Source: Ceratobasidium sp. AG-K (lineage: Eukaryota; Basidiomycota; Agaricomycetes; Cantharellales; Ceratobasidiaceae). Taken from it: DNA of 64,000 bases. The stretch spans positions 4,934,571 through 4,998,570 of the forward strand of contig JAWNGF010000003.1 in NCBI GenBank assembly GCA_037039685.1, given 5' to 3'. Position 1 is the stretch's first letter. Each line of letters begins with the position of its first letter. Both the position numbers and the translations under genes were made by a program. Positions 30,887-43,300 of the stretch are shown here, one piece after another. Below the pieces are notes generated by a model that made no database searches, was not told the DNA's origin, and saw only the letters and a program-made list of their open reading frames with translations.

Positions 30887-32887
30887 ATGTCTATTCAAGA
30901 AGATGCAGGATCACGCCCCTCATCCACTATATCAATAAGAAGAGGACCCAGTCGGGCAGCAAGGCCCACGGGATCACTAAACGAGCAAGATATCGCACAA
31001 ACTCAAGCGGGAGGTCCTGCCCAATCACGCCCCCAAAGCCAAGCATCAATGCCGGGAGCTTTCGGCGTTCCTGACATGACAACGGTACAAGAGGAAGAAC
31101 CCACTGTCACAAATAGAGAACCAGGAGATCTCACGAATGACCCCACTCCGGCTGTAATTCGTATTCCAACTGCAACTCCGGGGCCATCACGTCCCTTGTG
31201 GCCGTTAGGAAACAGAAGACAGTTCTTTTCTCCCCAACCCGAAGCTCATGGGGGCATATCGCTTGTTCCCATTAGACCTCCCCCTACACCACACGTTCCA
31301 AATGTCCCTACAGTTCCTCAAATTGGAGGAACCATCACCAACGCAGGACCAATTCCAGTGGCTTCCCAGCCAACCACACCGGCTATTCCAGCACCACCAT
31401 ATATCCCACAGGGTTACTCCAATCAATTAGCCCCGGTACAACAAAGCGCCGGTAATCCAGGAAGCTCAAGTTCAAGTTCCAGCTCTAGCGGCAGTACTGT
31501 AATCAGCAATTTAGACGACCTAGACGACCTTCTAGAAGGAAGACACAACGCTACCCTTAGGGTTATAGACGGGATGAGAGTCACTATAGATCGAAGGCTT
31601 AGTAGCCTAGAACAAGCCACACAGGTTCTAGCAAACAACCAGCAAATCTTTAACGACTCCATCAACACCCTACAAGGAACCTTGACGGACATCCTGAACT
31701 CGACAAGAAATAGCAAACATAATTCCTTTCTAGTCAGTCAAGACGTAACCCGCCTTCGAAACGAAGTTACCAACACCCAAGGACTAGTGAATAACGTACG
31801 CGAAGAACTCAACACTATGAGACAAGGACAACTCGAATGGAATGAGGCAGTAACACAAGGACTAGAAAACTTACGACAGGAGGGAGCCTCCTTCACTACC
31901 AAAATCACGGAAGTTCAGGAAACCATCAACAACATGCGAGAAGAAATAGACGAAGCATCACTGCACGGGATCCCCTCCAGACGGTCAAATTCTCCACCTC
32001 ACCCAGACGCGGAATCTACCAGGATCGACGAATTAGAATTAAGAATCCAGCGGCTAACCGAAAACCCAAACACTGGTAGTGGACCACGCCGTCCCAAAGT
32101 AACTCGTCCAGAACCCTTCGATGGAAAGAAAGGGGAGGGTGCCGAAATGTTCATCACACAAATGGAAAGCTACTTTGTACGCCTAGGCGATCAATACACT
32201 TCCAATGAAGAAAGGATCTGCGAAGCCCTAGCAAACTTCAAATCCGAGAACAAAGCTGCCACTCACTGGGCACAAGTACTCTTACGATCGCTCAACCAAA
32301 GGGAAAATAACCAAAACCTTGTCTCATGGGAAAGTTTCAAGGCACACTTCATGGAACAGTTCAGCGACCCCAACAAAAAAGCTAAGGCCGAATCAGATAT
32401 CCGAAAATGCAAGCAAAACAACTCTGTAGCAAACTATGCTTCGGAGTTCCGATATCTCCTGGTAGACGTAAATTGGGGACAGGAAGCTCTGATCAACCAA
32501 TTCAAGGAAGGACTGAAGTCAGAAGTCAAGACCAAATTAGCTCGCTTCGAACTGACCCTAATAAATGAAGATGGGACAGAACGAGAACTCTCCCTTGACC
32601 GGTGGACCTCAATCGCAATCTCTATTGACCAGAAATTGCAACAAATCAAGACTTCGACAGGGAAGTAGGCAACCCAACCAACCACTAGCGGACAATCCTC
32701 TACAAAGCGGCTGCCTGACGAAGTATACAAAGCAAGGATAGCAACCAACCGCTGCCTGAAGTGCGGACAGGAAGGACACCGTTCATTCAAATGCCCGTCC
32801 AAGGAATGGATAACTACGGAACCTAGCGTTAAAGGAAGGGAGGCAACAATCGTAGAAGACTCGGGAAAAGAAGGGGTCTCCCTCTAA
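30887..32887 (+). pseudogene. Element G gag with a stop codon
   Basis: A homologue of the element A gag, starting MSIQEDAGSRPSS. A TAG at 32666-32668 stands where A has a lysine codon, upstream of the CCHC knuckle (CLKCGQEGHRSFKC). The frame is otherwise open to the same SL-stop end and keeps GGGAAAA at 32863-32869. Confidence 0.9.
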
Positions 32888-32889
32888 CT

Positions 32890-35800
32890 GTGTGTGGAGA
32901 GACCAGAAAACCGGCAACGGAAACAATGTACTTTAGAGCGACAAATGAATCTACCATTGTTTACGCAAACGTTGCCGGAATCACAGAACCCATCCCAACT
33001 CTCATCGATTCCGGAGCATCAAAGAACTTCTTGGACATCTCGTGGGCTCGATCAAACAACATTCCACTCATGGAACTTTCCACTCCCAGAAAAGTAATTG
33101 GTATCCAGGGGAAGGAACTCTCTCACCAAATACGCTTCAAAGCTAAGCTGGAACTAGAGGTAGAAGGAAGAACCTTCAAACAAGTTTTCTTCGCTATGCC
33201 TACTGGAGAAACTAAGCTTATCCTGGGATTGGAATGGCTAGAGGAATCAAACCCTGTCATCGATTGGAAAATGAAGCACATATCATGGCGAACAGAAGCC
33301 ATTCAAGCAAGGACAGCCTCAATAGACAATCTCCCTGAGGAATTCAAAGAATATGCCGACGTCTTCAGCGAAGAAAAATTCAAGAGAATCCCGGATCATC
33401 GTCCATACGACTGCGCCATCAACTTCAAGGAAGGAGCTGAACTCCCAAAACCAGCCAGACCTATCCCACTCTCTCCAGCAGAGTCAATTGCACTAAGAGA
33501 ATACTTGGATGAAGAAATCGCAGCAGGGAAAATTCGACCAAGCAAATCACCCATTGCATCACCTTGCTTCTTTGTCAAAAAAGCAATCGATCCAAAAAAT
33601 CCAGGGGCAGTTCGCCAACTACGACTCGTTCAAGACCTCAGAGGAGTAAACGCCATTACAAAGGACGACAGATTTCCAATGCCCCTAATGGAAGACCTCC
33701 TGGATAAGATCAAGGATGCGAAAATTTTCTCCAAGATCAACCTACGCATGGGTTTCAATAATATCAGAATTAGGGAAGGCGACGAGTGGAAGACAGCTTT
33801 CAGAACAAAAGAAGGACTGTTCAAATACGTCGTCATGCCTTTCGGACTAAAAAACGCGCCCGCCATTTTCCAAAGATATATGAATCACATTTTCCATGAT
33901 CTTATCGATGTATGTGTCATTGTATACATTGACGACATCCTAGTCTTCTCCAAGAACAGAAGCCAACATACCGTGGATGTCAGAAGAGTACTAAAAATCT
34001 TACTGGAGGAAAATCTTTTCGCAAAGCTTCCAAAATGCGAATTCTTTGTCACCAAATTAACGTATACTGGACTTGGAATCAGCGATTCGGGCATCTCAAT
34101 GGAGGAAGAAAAGGTCAAGGCAATAAAGGAGTGGAAGGAACCAAAAACGGTCAAACAGGTCCAAGCATTCCTAGGATTCGCAAATTTCTACCAAAGATTC
34201 GTACCGAATTTCAGCCGATTAGCAAAACCCCTGACAACCTTGACAAGAAAGGAGAACAAATGGGAATGGGGAAACGATCAACAGGAAGCATTTGTGGCCC
34301 TAAAAACAGAAATCAGCAAGGAACCCACTCTACGCCATCCAAACCCTGACAAACCCTTTTTCCTGGAGACAGATGCAAGTGGAGTAGCGATGGGAGCAAT
34401 CTTGTCGCAAAGACAAGACAATGGCTACTTGCACCCTATTGCTTTCCTTTCAAAGTCTTTCAACGAGGCTCAGCTCAACTACGACATCCACGATAAAGAA
34501 CTTATGGCTATCATAGAATCTTTAACACATTGGAGGCTATACCTTGAAGGAACAAGGGACCCTATCACCATCTACACCGACCATAGGAACTTACAATTCT
34601 GGAAAGAAGCAAGAACCTTCAACCGTCGACACGCAAGATGGCATCAATTGCTTGCTTCCTATAACTTTGACATCATATATCGCCCAGGGATCCTGTCATC
34701 AAAACCGGACCTGTTGTCAAGACGGTCAGACCATGAAGATATCCCGACGCCTGAACAAGTTATGATATCTGCCGAAAGGTTCAAGGGATTTATGGGACAA
34801 GTTGACACGAACATCATAGAGACTATCAAGGAGGCTCAGGAAACAGATGAAGGACTAGCACGAATCAAAGAAATCTGCAAATCGAGGGAAACGTTACCAA
34901 AAACCCTACAACACAGCGCAAAAGATTATGATTTCAAGGAAGGACTATTATGGTTCAAGGGAAGGATCTACGTGCCAGAAGACAAGGAATCCAGACTGGC
35001 CATCATGCGAGTTCATCATGACTCAAAAATCGCAGGACATCAAGGACAGGCTAGAACACTGGAACTAATATCAAGAAGATACTTCTGGCCAGGAATGAAG
35101 CAAAGCATAAACAGATACGTGGAATCATGCGAGACCTGCCAACGAACAAAGGGATCAAAGTCAATGGTCCCGATCAAGCCTCTGGAGATTCCAAAAGGAC
35201 CGTGGGAAGACATAGCGTTTGACTTCGTAGTGAAGTTACCAAAATCCAAGGGATCAGATAGCATCTTAGTAGTGGTGGACCAATTCTCAAGAATGGCACA
35301 CTTCATACCCTGCAAAGAATCTCACACGGCAAGCGACCTTGCAAATCTCTTCATCACAAATGTTTGGAAACTGCACGGTTTTCCAAAAAGCACAATCTCA
35401 GACCGAGGAACTACTTTCAATTCCAAACTTATGAAAGCCATTTATGAGAAAATTGGAACTAGCCCAGGTTTCAGTACTGCCTACCACCCCCAAACAGATG
35501 GAATAACGGAGAGAATCAACCAATGGATGGAAGGCTGGCTACAATCGTTCGTCAACTACCGGCAGGATGATTGGGCGGACTTATTACCAATCGCGGAGTT
35601 CAGCTATAATCTACAGAAGCACCGCATAACAGGTAGTTCCCCTTTCGAAATTGTCTACAGGAGGGAACCACTGTGGAACATCTCAGCAGTAGAATCAACA
35701 GTTCCTGAAGCTAACAACATCACAGGAAAATGGCGTAAAATCCACGACGAAGCAATTGCATCAATGGAAACCCAAAGGCTCCCAGAAGAAGAACCAAAGA

Positions 35801-36582
35801 ACGAGTACCGAGAAGGAGATCTAGCATGGCTGCTGGGAAAGAACATCCAAACAAAAAGACCTTCAAAGAAACTGGATAACAAAAAGCACGGGCCATTTGT
35901 TGTGAAGCGACAGATAGGGTCACACACTTATGAACTTGAGTTGCCGGCAACAATGAGGGTGCACCCTGTTTTCCACATCGATCTGCTCAGCCCTTACAAA
36001 GGAGACACTGAATTCAGCCGTAACCAACCCCGACCACCGCCGATCATAACAGAAGGAGGAGAAGAAGAATACGAAGTAGAGAAGATTTTGGACTGGAAAA
36101 AGACAAAGGACGGTCTTTTTTACAGGGTCAGATGGAAGGGCTATGGAAGTGAAGAAGACACAGAACAAAGGGCGGAAGATTTTGGTCACCTTTCAAAGAT
36201 CATCAAGGACTTTTTATGCCGACACCCCGAGGCTCCCACGCCATCTAACTACGCTCAAGGGAGGATAAAAGGCAGAGTCGGCGAAACCAGTAGTGTCACC
36301 TGCAAAACTTGCTACTACTCCAAGAAACACTCCCAACTCCACGCTTTAAATCTTTTTTGTCCTCTGCAATGCCTGCCGTCTCCCGCTCCACCATTGCCAA
36401 CAACCTTACCTGCGTCCTCGAAGGACCCGCCTTTGCCACGGCAAGGATCCTTGACTCCGGAGCCGCCCTCTATGTATTCAAAAGGTCGCAACAAGGCTCG
36501 GGAAGATTACACTTCAGAGCCTCGGACGACATCCTCCACTCAGACCTGGGGGAATTCCAGTGGGTCGGAAAAAAATGGCTGA
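32890..36582 (+). CDS. Element G Pol, likely inactive reverse transcriptase
   Basis: An uninterrupted 1230-codon frame with the same domain order as in A: protease LIDSGASKNF, reverse transcriptase YIDD, RNase H ETDASG, integrase and chromodomain. The first catalytic aspartate region reads SKINLRMGF where A, C and H have SKIDLRMGF. This aspartate-to-asparagine change should abolish polymerase activity. The C-terminal tail overlaps ORF3. Confidence 0.9.
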   Translation: MCGETRKPATETMYFRATNESTIVYANVAGITEPIPTLIDSGASKNFLDISWARSNNIPLMELSTPRKVIGIQGKELSHQIRFKAKLELEVEGRTFKQVFFAMPTGETKLILGLEWLEESNPVIDWKMKHISWRTEAIQARTASIDNLPEEFKEYADVFSEEKFKRIPDHRPYDCAINFKEGAELPKPARPIPLSPAESIALREYLDEEIAAGKIRPSKSPIASPCFFVKKAIDPKNPGAVRQLRLVQDLRGVNAITKDDRFPMPLMEDLLDKIKDAKIFSKINLRMGFNNIRIREGDEWKTAFRTKEGLFKYVVMPFGLKNAPAIFQRYMNHIFHDLIDVCVIVYIDDILVFSKNRSQHTVDVRRVLKILLEENLFAKLPKCEFFVTKLTYTGLGISDSGISMEEEKVKAIKEWKEPKTVKQVQAFLGFANFYQRFVPNFSRLAKPLTTLTRKENKWEWGNDQQEAFVALKTEISKEPTLRHPNPDKPFFLETDASGVAMGAILSQRQDNGYLHPIAFLSKSFNEAQLNYDIHDKELMAIIESLTHWRLYLEGTRDPITIYTDHRNLQFWKEARTFNRRHARWHQLLASYNFDIIYRPGILSSKPDLLSRRSDHEDIPTPEQVMISAERFKGFMGQVDTNIIETIKEAQETDEGLARIKEICKSRETLPKTLQHSAKDYDFKEGLLWFKGRIYVPEDKESRLAIMRVHHDSKIAGHQGQARTLELISRRYFWPGMKQSINRYVESCETCQRTKGSKSMVPIKPLEIPKGPWEDIAFDFVVKLPKSKGSDSILVVVDQFSRMAHFIPCKESHTASDLANLFITNVWKLHGFPKSTISDRGTTFNSKLMKAIYEKIGTSPGFSTAYHPQTDGITERINQWMEGWLQSFVNYRQDDWADLLPIAEFSYNLQKHRITGSSPFEIVYRREPLWNISAVESTVPEANNITGKWRKIHDEAIASMETQRLPEEEPKNEYREGDLAWLLGKNIQTKRPSKKLDNKKHGPFVVKRQIGSHTYELELPATMRVHPVFHIDLLSPYKGDTEFSRNQPRPPPIITEGGEEEYEVEKILDWKKTKDGLFYRVRWKGYGSEEDTEQRAEDFGHLSKIIKDFLCRHPEAPTPSNYAQGRIKGRVGETSSVTCKTCYYSKKHSQLHALNLFCPLQCLPSPAPPLPTTLPASSKDPPLPRQGSLTPEPPSMYSKGRNKAREDYTSEPRTTSSTQTWGNSSGSEKNG

Positions 36583-36644
36583 CACGCATGCAGCTCCTAC
36601 GAAAGGACATTTTCGTCTGTCGAGGATGCGCGGCTTTCCAAGTG
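36369..36644 (+). pseudogene. Element G ORF3, first 92 codons
   Basis: Starts MPAVSRSTIANN and ends after FQV at 36644, where element P begins. The remaining 162 codons are at 61455-61943. Joining the two positions gives FQV then SEVVLL, as in A and H, with no frame loss and a total of 254 residues. Confidence 0.9.
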
Positions 36645-37033
36645 CATCAGAGAAAACCTAACTTCTCCTGTAGATCTACCAAAGCCATGATAGCAGCCTG
36701 TAGATGTGAAGATAACCCCCTCTATCACAATCGAGTGCCTTCTACCATAGATCTACAGTAGATCTATGGTAGATATCCAATTTCTCAACAACCCTTCTGT
36801 CTCTGGAGAGCAATTATCTACTGTAGATGCATTGCTGACACATATTAACGCTGACTCATACATTTCCTGACACATAATACTGATTACTAATCGCAAACGC
36901 GTGACCTCTTGCAGCCGCTCACGCGTCGTGTCCCTCTGGTGAGATTAGATCAAAGAATATATTGCAAAGGGAGAGACACGATTCGCACACCAAAAACAAA
37001 TAGGCGTGAACTAAAAATGAAAGTTTGCACTAC
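36645..37033. repeat. Element P left end with subterminal repeats
   Basis: This gene-free stretch contains repeated TGTAGATCTAC-like motifs. One is a 31-base near-perfect palindrome at 36742-36772 (CTACCATAGATCTAC, central A, mirror half). Such motifs near transposon ends are typical transposase-binding sites. The right end has related motifs. Confidence 0.75.
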
Positions 37034-40000
37034 TCACGCGGGACCCCCTTTTTTGGCCGGGGAGACGCTCGAATGTTTGGCAGGTCGACTGAGACTGGAT
37101 TTGGCAGCCAACGACTTCGGCTTGAATGTCGAGGGCTTGGACGTCGAGGGGTTTGGATGGCCTTTGCGCCCGGTGGAGGTCGGACGGGATTGGGTGGTGG
37201 CGCGCGGACCTTCGGCATCCGTTGGGGTGCGCCTCGTGTCGGGTTTGGCTGCCTGGCGGGTCTTGCGCTTGTCCCCCTCTTCCTCCTCCTCTTCCTCCTT
37301 GTCCTCTTGCTCGGACTCCTCGTTGCTGCCCGCTCCTTTGCCCCGCTTTCCCTTGCTCCAGCTGTCGCCCGTGTCCCGACCATCCCCCCTGCCCTTCCCA
37401 CGTCCCTCATCCTCATCTGCGTCCATATCCTCCTCATCCACCACTCCAACCCGGTTCCCGCCCTCGTCGCAACTCCCACCCTCGCCCTCGCCCTCGCCCT
37501 CGCCCTCGCCCTCGCCCTCGCCCTCGCCCTCGCCCTCGCCCTCGCCCTCACCCTCACCCTCGCCCTTGCCCTCGCCCTCGCCCTCACCCTCGTACCCGTC
37601 GGCTGGCTGGGTCCGCCCCTGCCTCTTCGAACCGGCCTCGACCTTGCCCTCCATTCCACCCTTTCCTCGGCTCGTGCTATACTGCTTGTCGTTCTCATCA
37701 TCCTCATTGGCAGCGTCGTCGGGGGAGGCCTGGCGAAACTTGGGGCGAGGTTTGTGCTGGGCACGGGGGTTATTCTCCTCGTCAAATGCAACGTCGGGGT
37801 CAGACCCATGGAACTCATCAAAACCACCGGACTCGTCGGACGGGGGAGGCGCTTTAATCCGCGACCCACGAGCCAGATCCTTCAACGCACCAGCCACAGC
37901 TCGGCTTTTTTGCTCGCTCGGCCGGTCCGGGAGTATGAGCAGCTCTGAGTCATTCAAGCTCTTTGGCTTCGTGCTGGGCTTGGGACCTAGGATCTTGGCG
38001 TGTTTACTGTCCATAGTAATAAGAAAAAGAGTAAAAAATTATGTTAGATTGCTCACCGAGCGGAGATGTACCATTCCTGGCGCATCACTTCCATAAGCTC
38101 CCCGTTGATCGATTCGAACTTTTGGAGGATCTGGAGGTGTTTGTCGAAATACTTCTGGACGTCCTTCGCGTTCATCTTGATATCGACCTTCACGCCCGTT
38201 CTATACAGCTCGAGACCCCACTCGCTCTGTTCAATAGGAACGATCAGTATAGATCTTACGAACATACCGTACTTACGAAGGCACAGGCCAGGGCCACAAC
38301 CGGCAGCGGCATTCCGTCCTTCCCGCCAAACATCCCCATGTGAAGTACGCCAATACCGCTACTCTTTTGCTTGACGTCGAAGAACGCTGCGTTGATCGCA
38401 GTCGCAATGTGAGGGTGCTGGTACTGTCCCTTGCCGGGCGGCGAGTCGGGCTTCAGATGTCGAATACGGTCAGCAAATGTAAACAAGTTGCAATGGCCTT
38501 ACCTTCGTGTGAAAGCCGTGAGGCAATAGTTTGGCGATTTTGGCCTTGACCTTCTCCGCCTCCTCACCTAAATTATACGACTTCTTGAGGGAAGCAACAA
38601 TCGTGTCTTTCATCCGGCCTTGGTAGCTCTGCATGCGTTGGCGTGTCTACGTTCGACGATCGTTCATCATCAGTTCCTGAGAGTATGGAGCCTCGTGAAG
38701 TACTAACCAATCTCCGATGATTCATGGTGACCCGGTACTTGGAATCGTTGGGCGAGACACCAACTTGCAGCGCAGCTTGTTTCCAGCAAGTCGTAATTAG
38801 CTCGTCGGTTGACTTGTAGTCCTTGAAAAAACCCTCGGTGACGAGGTGAGCACAAACGGCGATGTAAGTCACGTCAACAATCTCCAAAACGACGCCATCG
38901 TAATCGACTCGTCGAGGCTTGCCAGTGCGGCCCAATATGACGGGTGACTAACAAATCAACTATTTGTAAGTGGGATATACACGATACAAAATAACATACC
39001 TCCAACGTCGACGCATCCTGGACCTCGTCAGTAAAGCTCCCATCAAAATCCGACGCGAAATCGCCACCGGATCGCTCGTAAGGGGAGCTCGACCGGGAAC
39101 TTAGGGCTGACCGGGAACTTAGGGCCGAGGCGACCCGCACACGCGTTACAGCACCTGTTGGAACCGGCGAGTCTCGATAGACCTTCAAGGGGACGCGATA
39201 GGATCCGACGGGGGTAGAGTGGCGTGGGGCCCCTGCGGTTGGTGTTTGCCGCAAAGGTTTCGACCCACCCTTGGCTCGGCGCGACGCCGAGCTATGCGGA
39301 ACAGGATCGTCGAGGTCCGTTGATCCCAGCGCGGTAACCTGTAATAATATAGAAATATGAATGTACCTGAGAGACGGAAAATATAATACTTACACCCTTG
39401 TAACGATCGTCTACAGCGCTTGGGTTCTTGTTGGATGGCACGCGTTTGCCGTCCTCCCAAATCTTCTGCAAGGCCGCAAGGCCATACTGGGTGTGATCCG
39501 AACGACCGTCACGCTCTGAGATCTTCACAACAAGCCGAAAGCGTTCCATAGGGTCTGGTCCGCCTTTGTTGTTCTTGGAGTGCGAGGAGGACTCTTTCGC
39601 GGTCACGGGCGGAGGGGACGGAGCTTCCAATTGAGATTGTGAGCTCGTACCCTGTTTTTTCGGGCGGGCGGAGGTTTCTTGCGTGCTTGGACGAGGAGGG
39701 GTCGGAGCTTCGAACTGAGATTGTGATTTGGCACGCGACTGTTCGCGTGCTATGCATGTAGTTAGTACGTATGATATATAGACAGGCAAATAATGACTTA
39801 CGGATGGACTTGGTGGATGTGGAGTTATTCCGGCCGAAGGGGGGTGTCTCAGCTCGGGTCTTCGAGCGTGCAGTAGGTTTCTGACGCGGTGTGTCGATAA
39901 CGATGGAAAAGGCGACCGGTGGCGGGGATTCGGCTTCGCTCGCATTCATGGCGTCGCGCTGCGACTGGATGTGCTTTTTGCGCAATTTGGCCTCTTGACG

Positions 40001-40161
40001 CATCTTTTTCTCAGCCATCTGCTGGTCTGTTTTGTGTTAGCGGTGAAAACAGTATAAATAAGGCGCGTATCGAACTTACCCAATTGCTCTGCTGCTTTGG
40101 TGCGAACGCCGCTCCGTTTCGGTTTCGGGTGGTTGTTGGTCGAATCCTCGGAATCAGACAT
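37034..40161 (-). CDS. Nine-exon gene in element P, DUF6532-like protein
   Basis: By reading GT..AG junctions I get exons 40161-40080, 40026-39802, 39749-39394, 39338-39000, 38947-38708, 38646-38503, 38450-38277, 38226-38057 and 38006-37034. They sum to 2703 bases, 901 codons, with every phase consistent and no internal stop. The middle (residues about 335-580) has VILGRTGKPRRVDYDGVVLE, a helical part, then HPHIATAINAAFF, MPLPVVALACAF and SEWGLELYRTG, which recalls the DUF6532 domain of basidiomycete proteins (from memory). The tail has a glycine-glutamate run coded by CCCTCG repeats and acidic, lysine-rich sequence suggesting a nuclear protein. It is divergent from the transposase with 173 bp between start codons. 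Function unknown. Confidence 0.75.
37479..37590. repeat. CCCTCG hexamer repeat
   Basis: Tandem CCCTCG units with a few CCCTCA and CCCTTG variants. On the minus strand they encode the Gly-Glu run of the DUF6532-like protein. A shorter related tract, GAGGGC/AAGGGC, lies at about 40178-40216 in the shared upstream region of the two divergent genes. Confidence 0.9.
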
Positions 40162-40334
40162 TGTGCTGTAGTCGCGGTAAAGGGCGAGGGCGAGGGCAAG
40201 GGCAAGGGCGGGGGCGAGTGCGAGTGCAAACGGGTGTGGGCCAGAGGGCAACAGGAAGAGGCCTAGGGTTGAGACACGACCGATGTATTTAGTTCAGGGC
40301 ACCCTATCATGCGGGAACTCACCTTAAGACTAAA
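40162..40334. promoter_or_regulatory. Divergent promoter region of element P
   Basis: 173 bp separate the start codons of the minus-strand gene and the plus-strand transposase. The region holds a GAGGGC/AAGGGC repeat tract. Shared control of the two genes is inferred from the layout only. Confidence 0.5.
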
Positions 40335-43300
40335 ATGGCTCGCGGCAAGATCTATCAATGCCTGAAGTGTCCTCAAACATTCCCAGAAGCAAAATTTTTA
40401 TCTATTCACAATTCTACGGACCATACATCCAGCAGCGCGATCTGCCCCTACTGCAATCACCGCTTCGCTCGCATCGGACATCACTTTTCGAAAAGCGCGT
40501 GTGCAACGGCATACCAACTCGATCTTGAAGAAGTATACGCGACACGGCAAGAAAATGCCGATGCCGGGCCAGCGCACCATTATGAGGATGGGGACGGGGA
40601 CGAGGATGGGGACGAGGATGAGGACGAGGACAAAAGAATGGGATCGCCCGCGGAGGGTCTAGAAGACGTCGAGATGATGAGTAATCGCGACGACGACGGA
40701 TCTGATGGCGAGGCACAGCAGGGTGTGGCAGAGCAAGGCAAAACGAACTTACGGAATCGAGGAACCGAAACTTTTGTCGAACGTCACCCCAAGCCTCACG
40801 CAGGCGCTCCGATCCGTCAAGCAACCGCGCAGGAGCGTCGGCGCCGTACCCACGATGATGTCGGCCGGCTGAACGACCCTGAGTTGTTTGCGGTGGCGGA
40901 GTTCCTAATCACGTCCGGGCTATCCGCGAAAAAGCGGGACAAGTTCCTGCGTTTGAACCGAGTAAGCAATTAATTTCTTTGTTTGTCAGGAAACCCTGCA
41001 CTTACGAGTCTTAGTTGAACGGATGCACGCCATGGAAAAACAACCGGGACCTGATGAAAGATATCGACCAACTCCTACCTCGAGGTCCGAAATGGAAGAT
41101 ACACACGTTTGAAGTGACGGGGCGCAACGGCACCGAGGTCCTTGACCTCTGGGTTCGCGATAGTCTAGAAGGGGTTAAGGACCTGTTATACGACAGACAA
41201 TTTGTCAACGATATTCACTACGTACCACAAGCCGAATGGACGGGACCCGACAAAAGGAAGCGCAAGTGGGGAGAGACGTGGACGGCTCAACACATGTGGC
41301 GCGTTCAGGTACGGGGCATGATTCGATCCGACTAGAGAAAACTGAATGGGGGCAAATCTCAGGACAAAATTGAAGACGAGAACGCGACGGTCATACCGTA
41401 CTTCCTGGCCTCCGACGAGACGGTCGTGACCGTGATGGTTGGGGAAAAGAAGGCGCACCCGGTCTATCTAACTATCGGAAATATATCGAAAAATGTGCGA
41501 CGTCAAATTTCTAAGCGGGCGATGATTTTAGTTGGCTACTTACCGGTAACGAAGTTGGAGTGCGAGCCGAATGAAGAGCGAAGACGCATCCTGAAACGGA
41601 AGTTATTCCACCAGTGCATGTCCAAGATCATCGAGCCGCTCGCGCAGGCTGCCCAGGAGGGCGTGGAAGCGGTTTGCTCCGATGGCGGAATCCGGCGCAT
41701 ATACCCTGTATTTTCAGGCAGCATGCTCGACTACCCCGAGCAGTGCAAATACGCGGTCATCAAACAATCGGCCTGTCCAACATGCTCAGTGCCGCTGGAA
41801 GAACGGGGGGATTTGACTAACTATGCGCTACGGGATCACGATGAAATAATCAAGGCAATCAAAGACCACGCAGCAGAGGGATCCGCACGGTTCGAGGACC
41901 TTGGACTAATCCCAGTCCGACCATTTTGGGAAGGTCTCCCGTACTTTGACGCGTCGATTATGTTTCCGCCCGATCTACTGCACCAGCTCTACAAGGGCGT
42001 ATTTAAGGATCATCTAGCAAAGTGGTCAGCAAAACTAATCGGGGACTCGGACTTTGATAACATGTACAAAGCCATGTCGCCTCACCATGGTTTACGGCAC
42101 TTCAAGAACGGGATATCGAAAGTTTCGCATTGGACCGGCCGCGAGATCAAGGAGCAAGCCAAGTCGTTCCTACCGACGGTCGTGGGCGAAGATGTTGAGG
42201 TCGTCAACGCGAGCCGCGCAATTTTGAAGTTTATCTATCTCGCGCATTCGTCGTTGTTGACGGATGATGAGCTGGCGGAGATGGACGATGCCCTGGAGGT
42301 TTTTCATGAGAATAAAGTCGTTTTCAAGGAACTGCGGGCGTTCGGTCCCAAAGATTTAGATCGATGGGACTCTCACCAATGGTTCAATGGGATCCCAAAG
42401 TTGCACTCGATGCTGCACTATACAAACTATATCCAAGAGCTCGGGACGCCCGATGGATTCAACACGGAGCTTCCCGAGCGGTTGCACATCCCGTACGCGA
42501 AGCAAGGTTGGCGAGCGTCAAACAAGAAGGAAGCTACAAAGCAAATGGCCCTTTTCATTCAGCATATGGAGGCGGTAGCCATGCATCGTACTTACCTAGA
42601 CCATATCAATAGGCCGCAAGACGATGTCCTTAGCGAGGCGGGAGATGACGACGAGGGCGACGATTTAGACGACGATGCAGCCACCGATGCTGTGGGGTTT
42701 GAAGCGATGCGGCGCCTGACGATCGATGAGAATGTTGAGGTGGAGACGGGAGCCGAGCAGGAGGACGACTACGACGAGCCTGAGGAAATCAGCACCCAGG
42801 ACGAAGAGACCATACTTGAACGTACCGACGTGGAGGGGATCGGGACCTGGGAAGAGGTAGCAGCCGACGACACGTCAACTGAGGGCGAGGGGTCTGGTGA
42901 TGGCGTGATCGGAGTGCCTTCACGCTTCTACCCAAACCCTGGACCGACAATTGCCAAATCGCCCACGACCGAGCCTTTGTTTACTCAGCTGGCCGAGAAC
43001 TACCACACCGACCGCCTCTTCCCCGCCATTCCCTCTTTCCTCAAACAGCTGGGCCATACCCTCACTGCCGACGAAATCGACACTGCCAAACGACTTAGGT
43101 TCAAGGTCTGGCACCGCTGCCGTCTCATCCACTCACCGCCACCTTACAAGCCAACCAAGGCCGAAAAAGTGGACAGTATTTGCGCGTTTCCGGGCCAACA
43201 CGATGCGTATGGCAGGCAACGGAGTCCTCCCCAATTCGACACAGTACTTTGTCTCGTGAATCCACTCGAAACCGGTTTACGCCGTAAGTGAAGTCATTTG

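Noticed and set aside
36909..38096. Long plus-strand open frames of 240-395 codons opposite the hexamer repeat.
   Set aside because: They are repeat-driven shadows. The minus strand gives a nine-exon gene with consistent phases and codes the same region.
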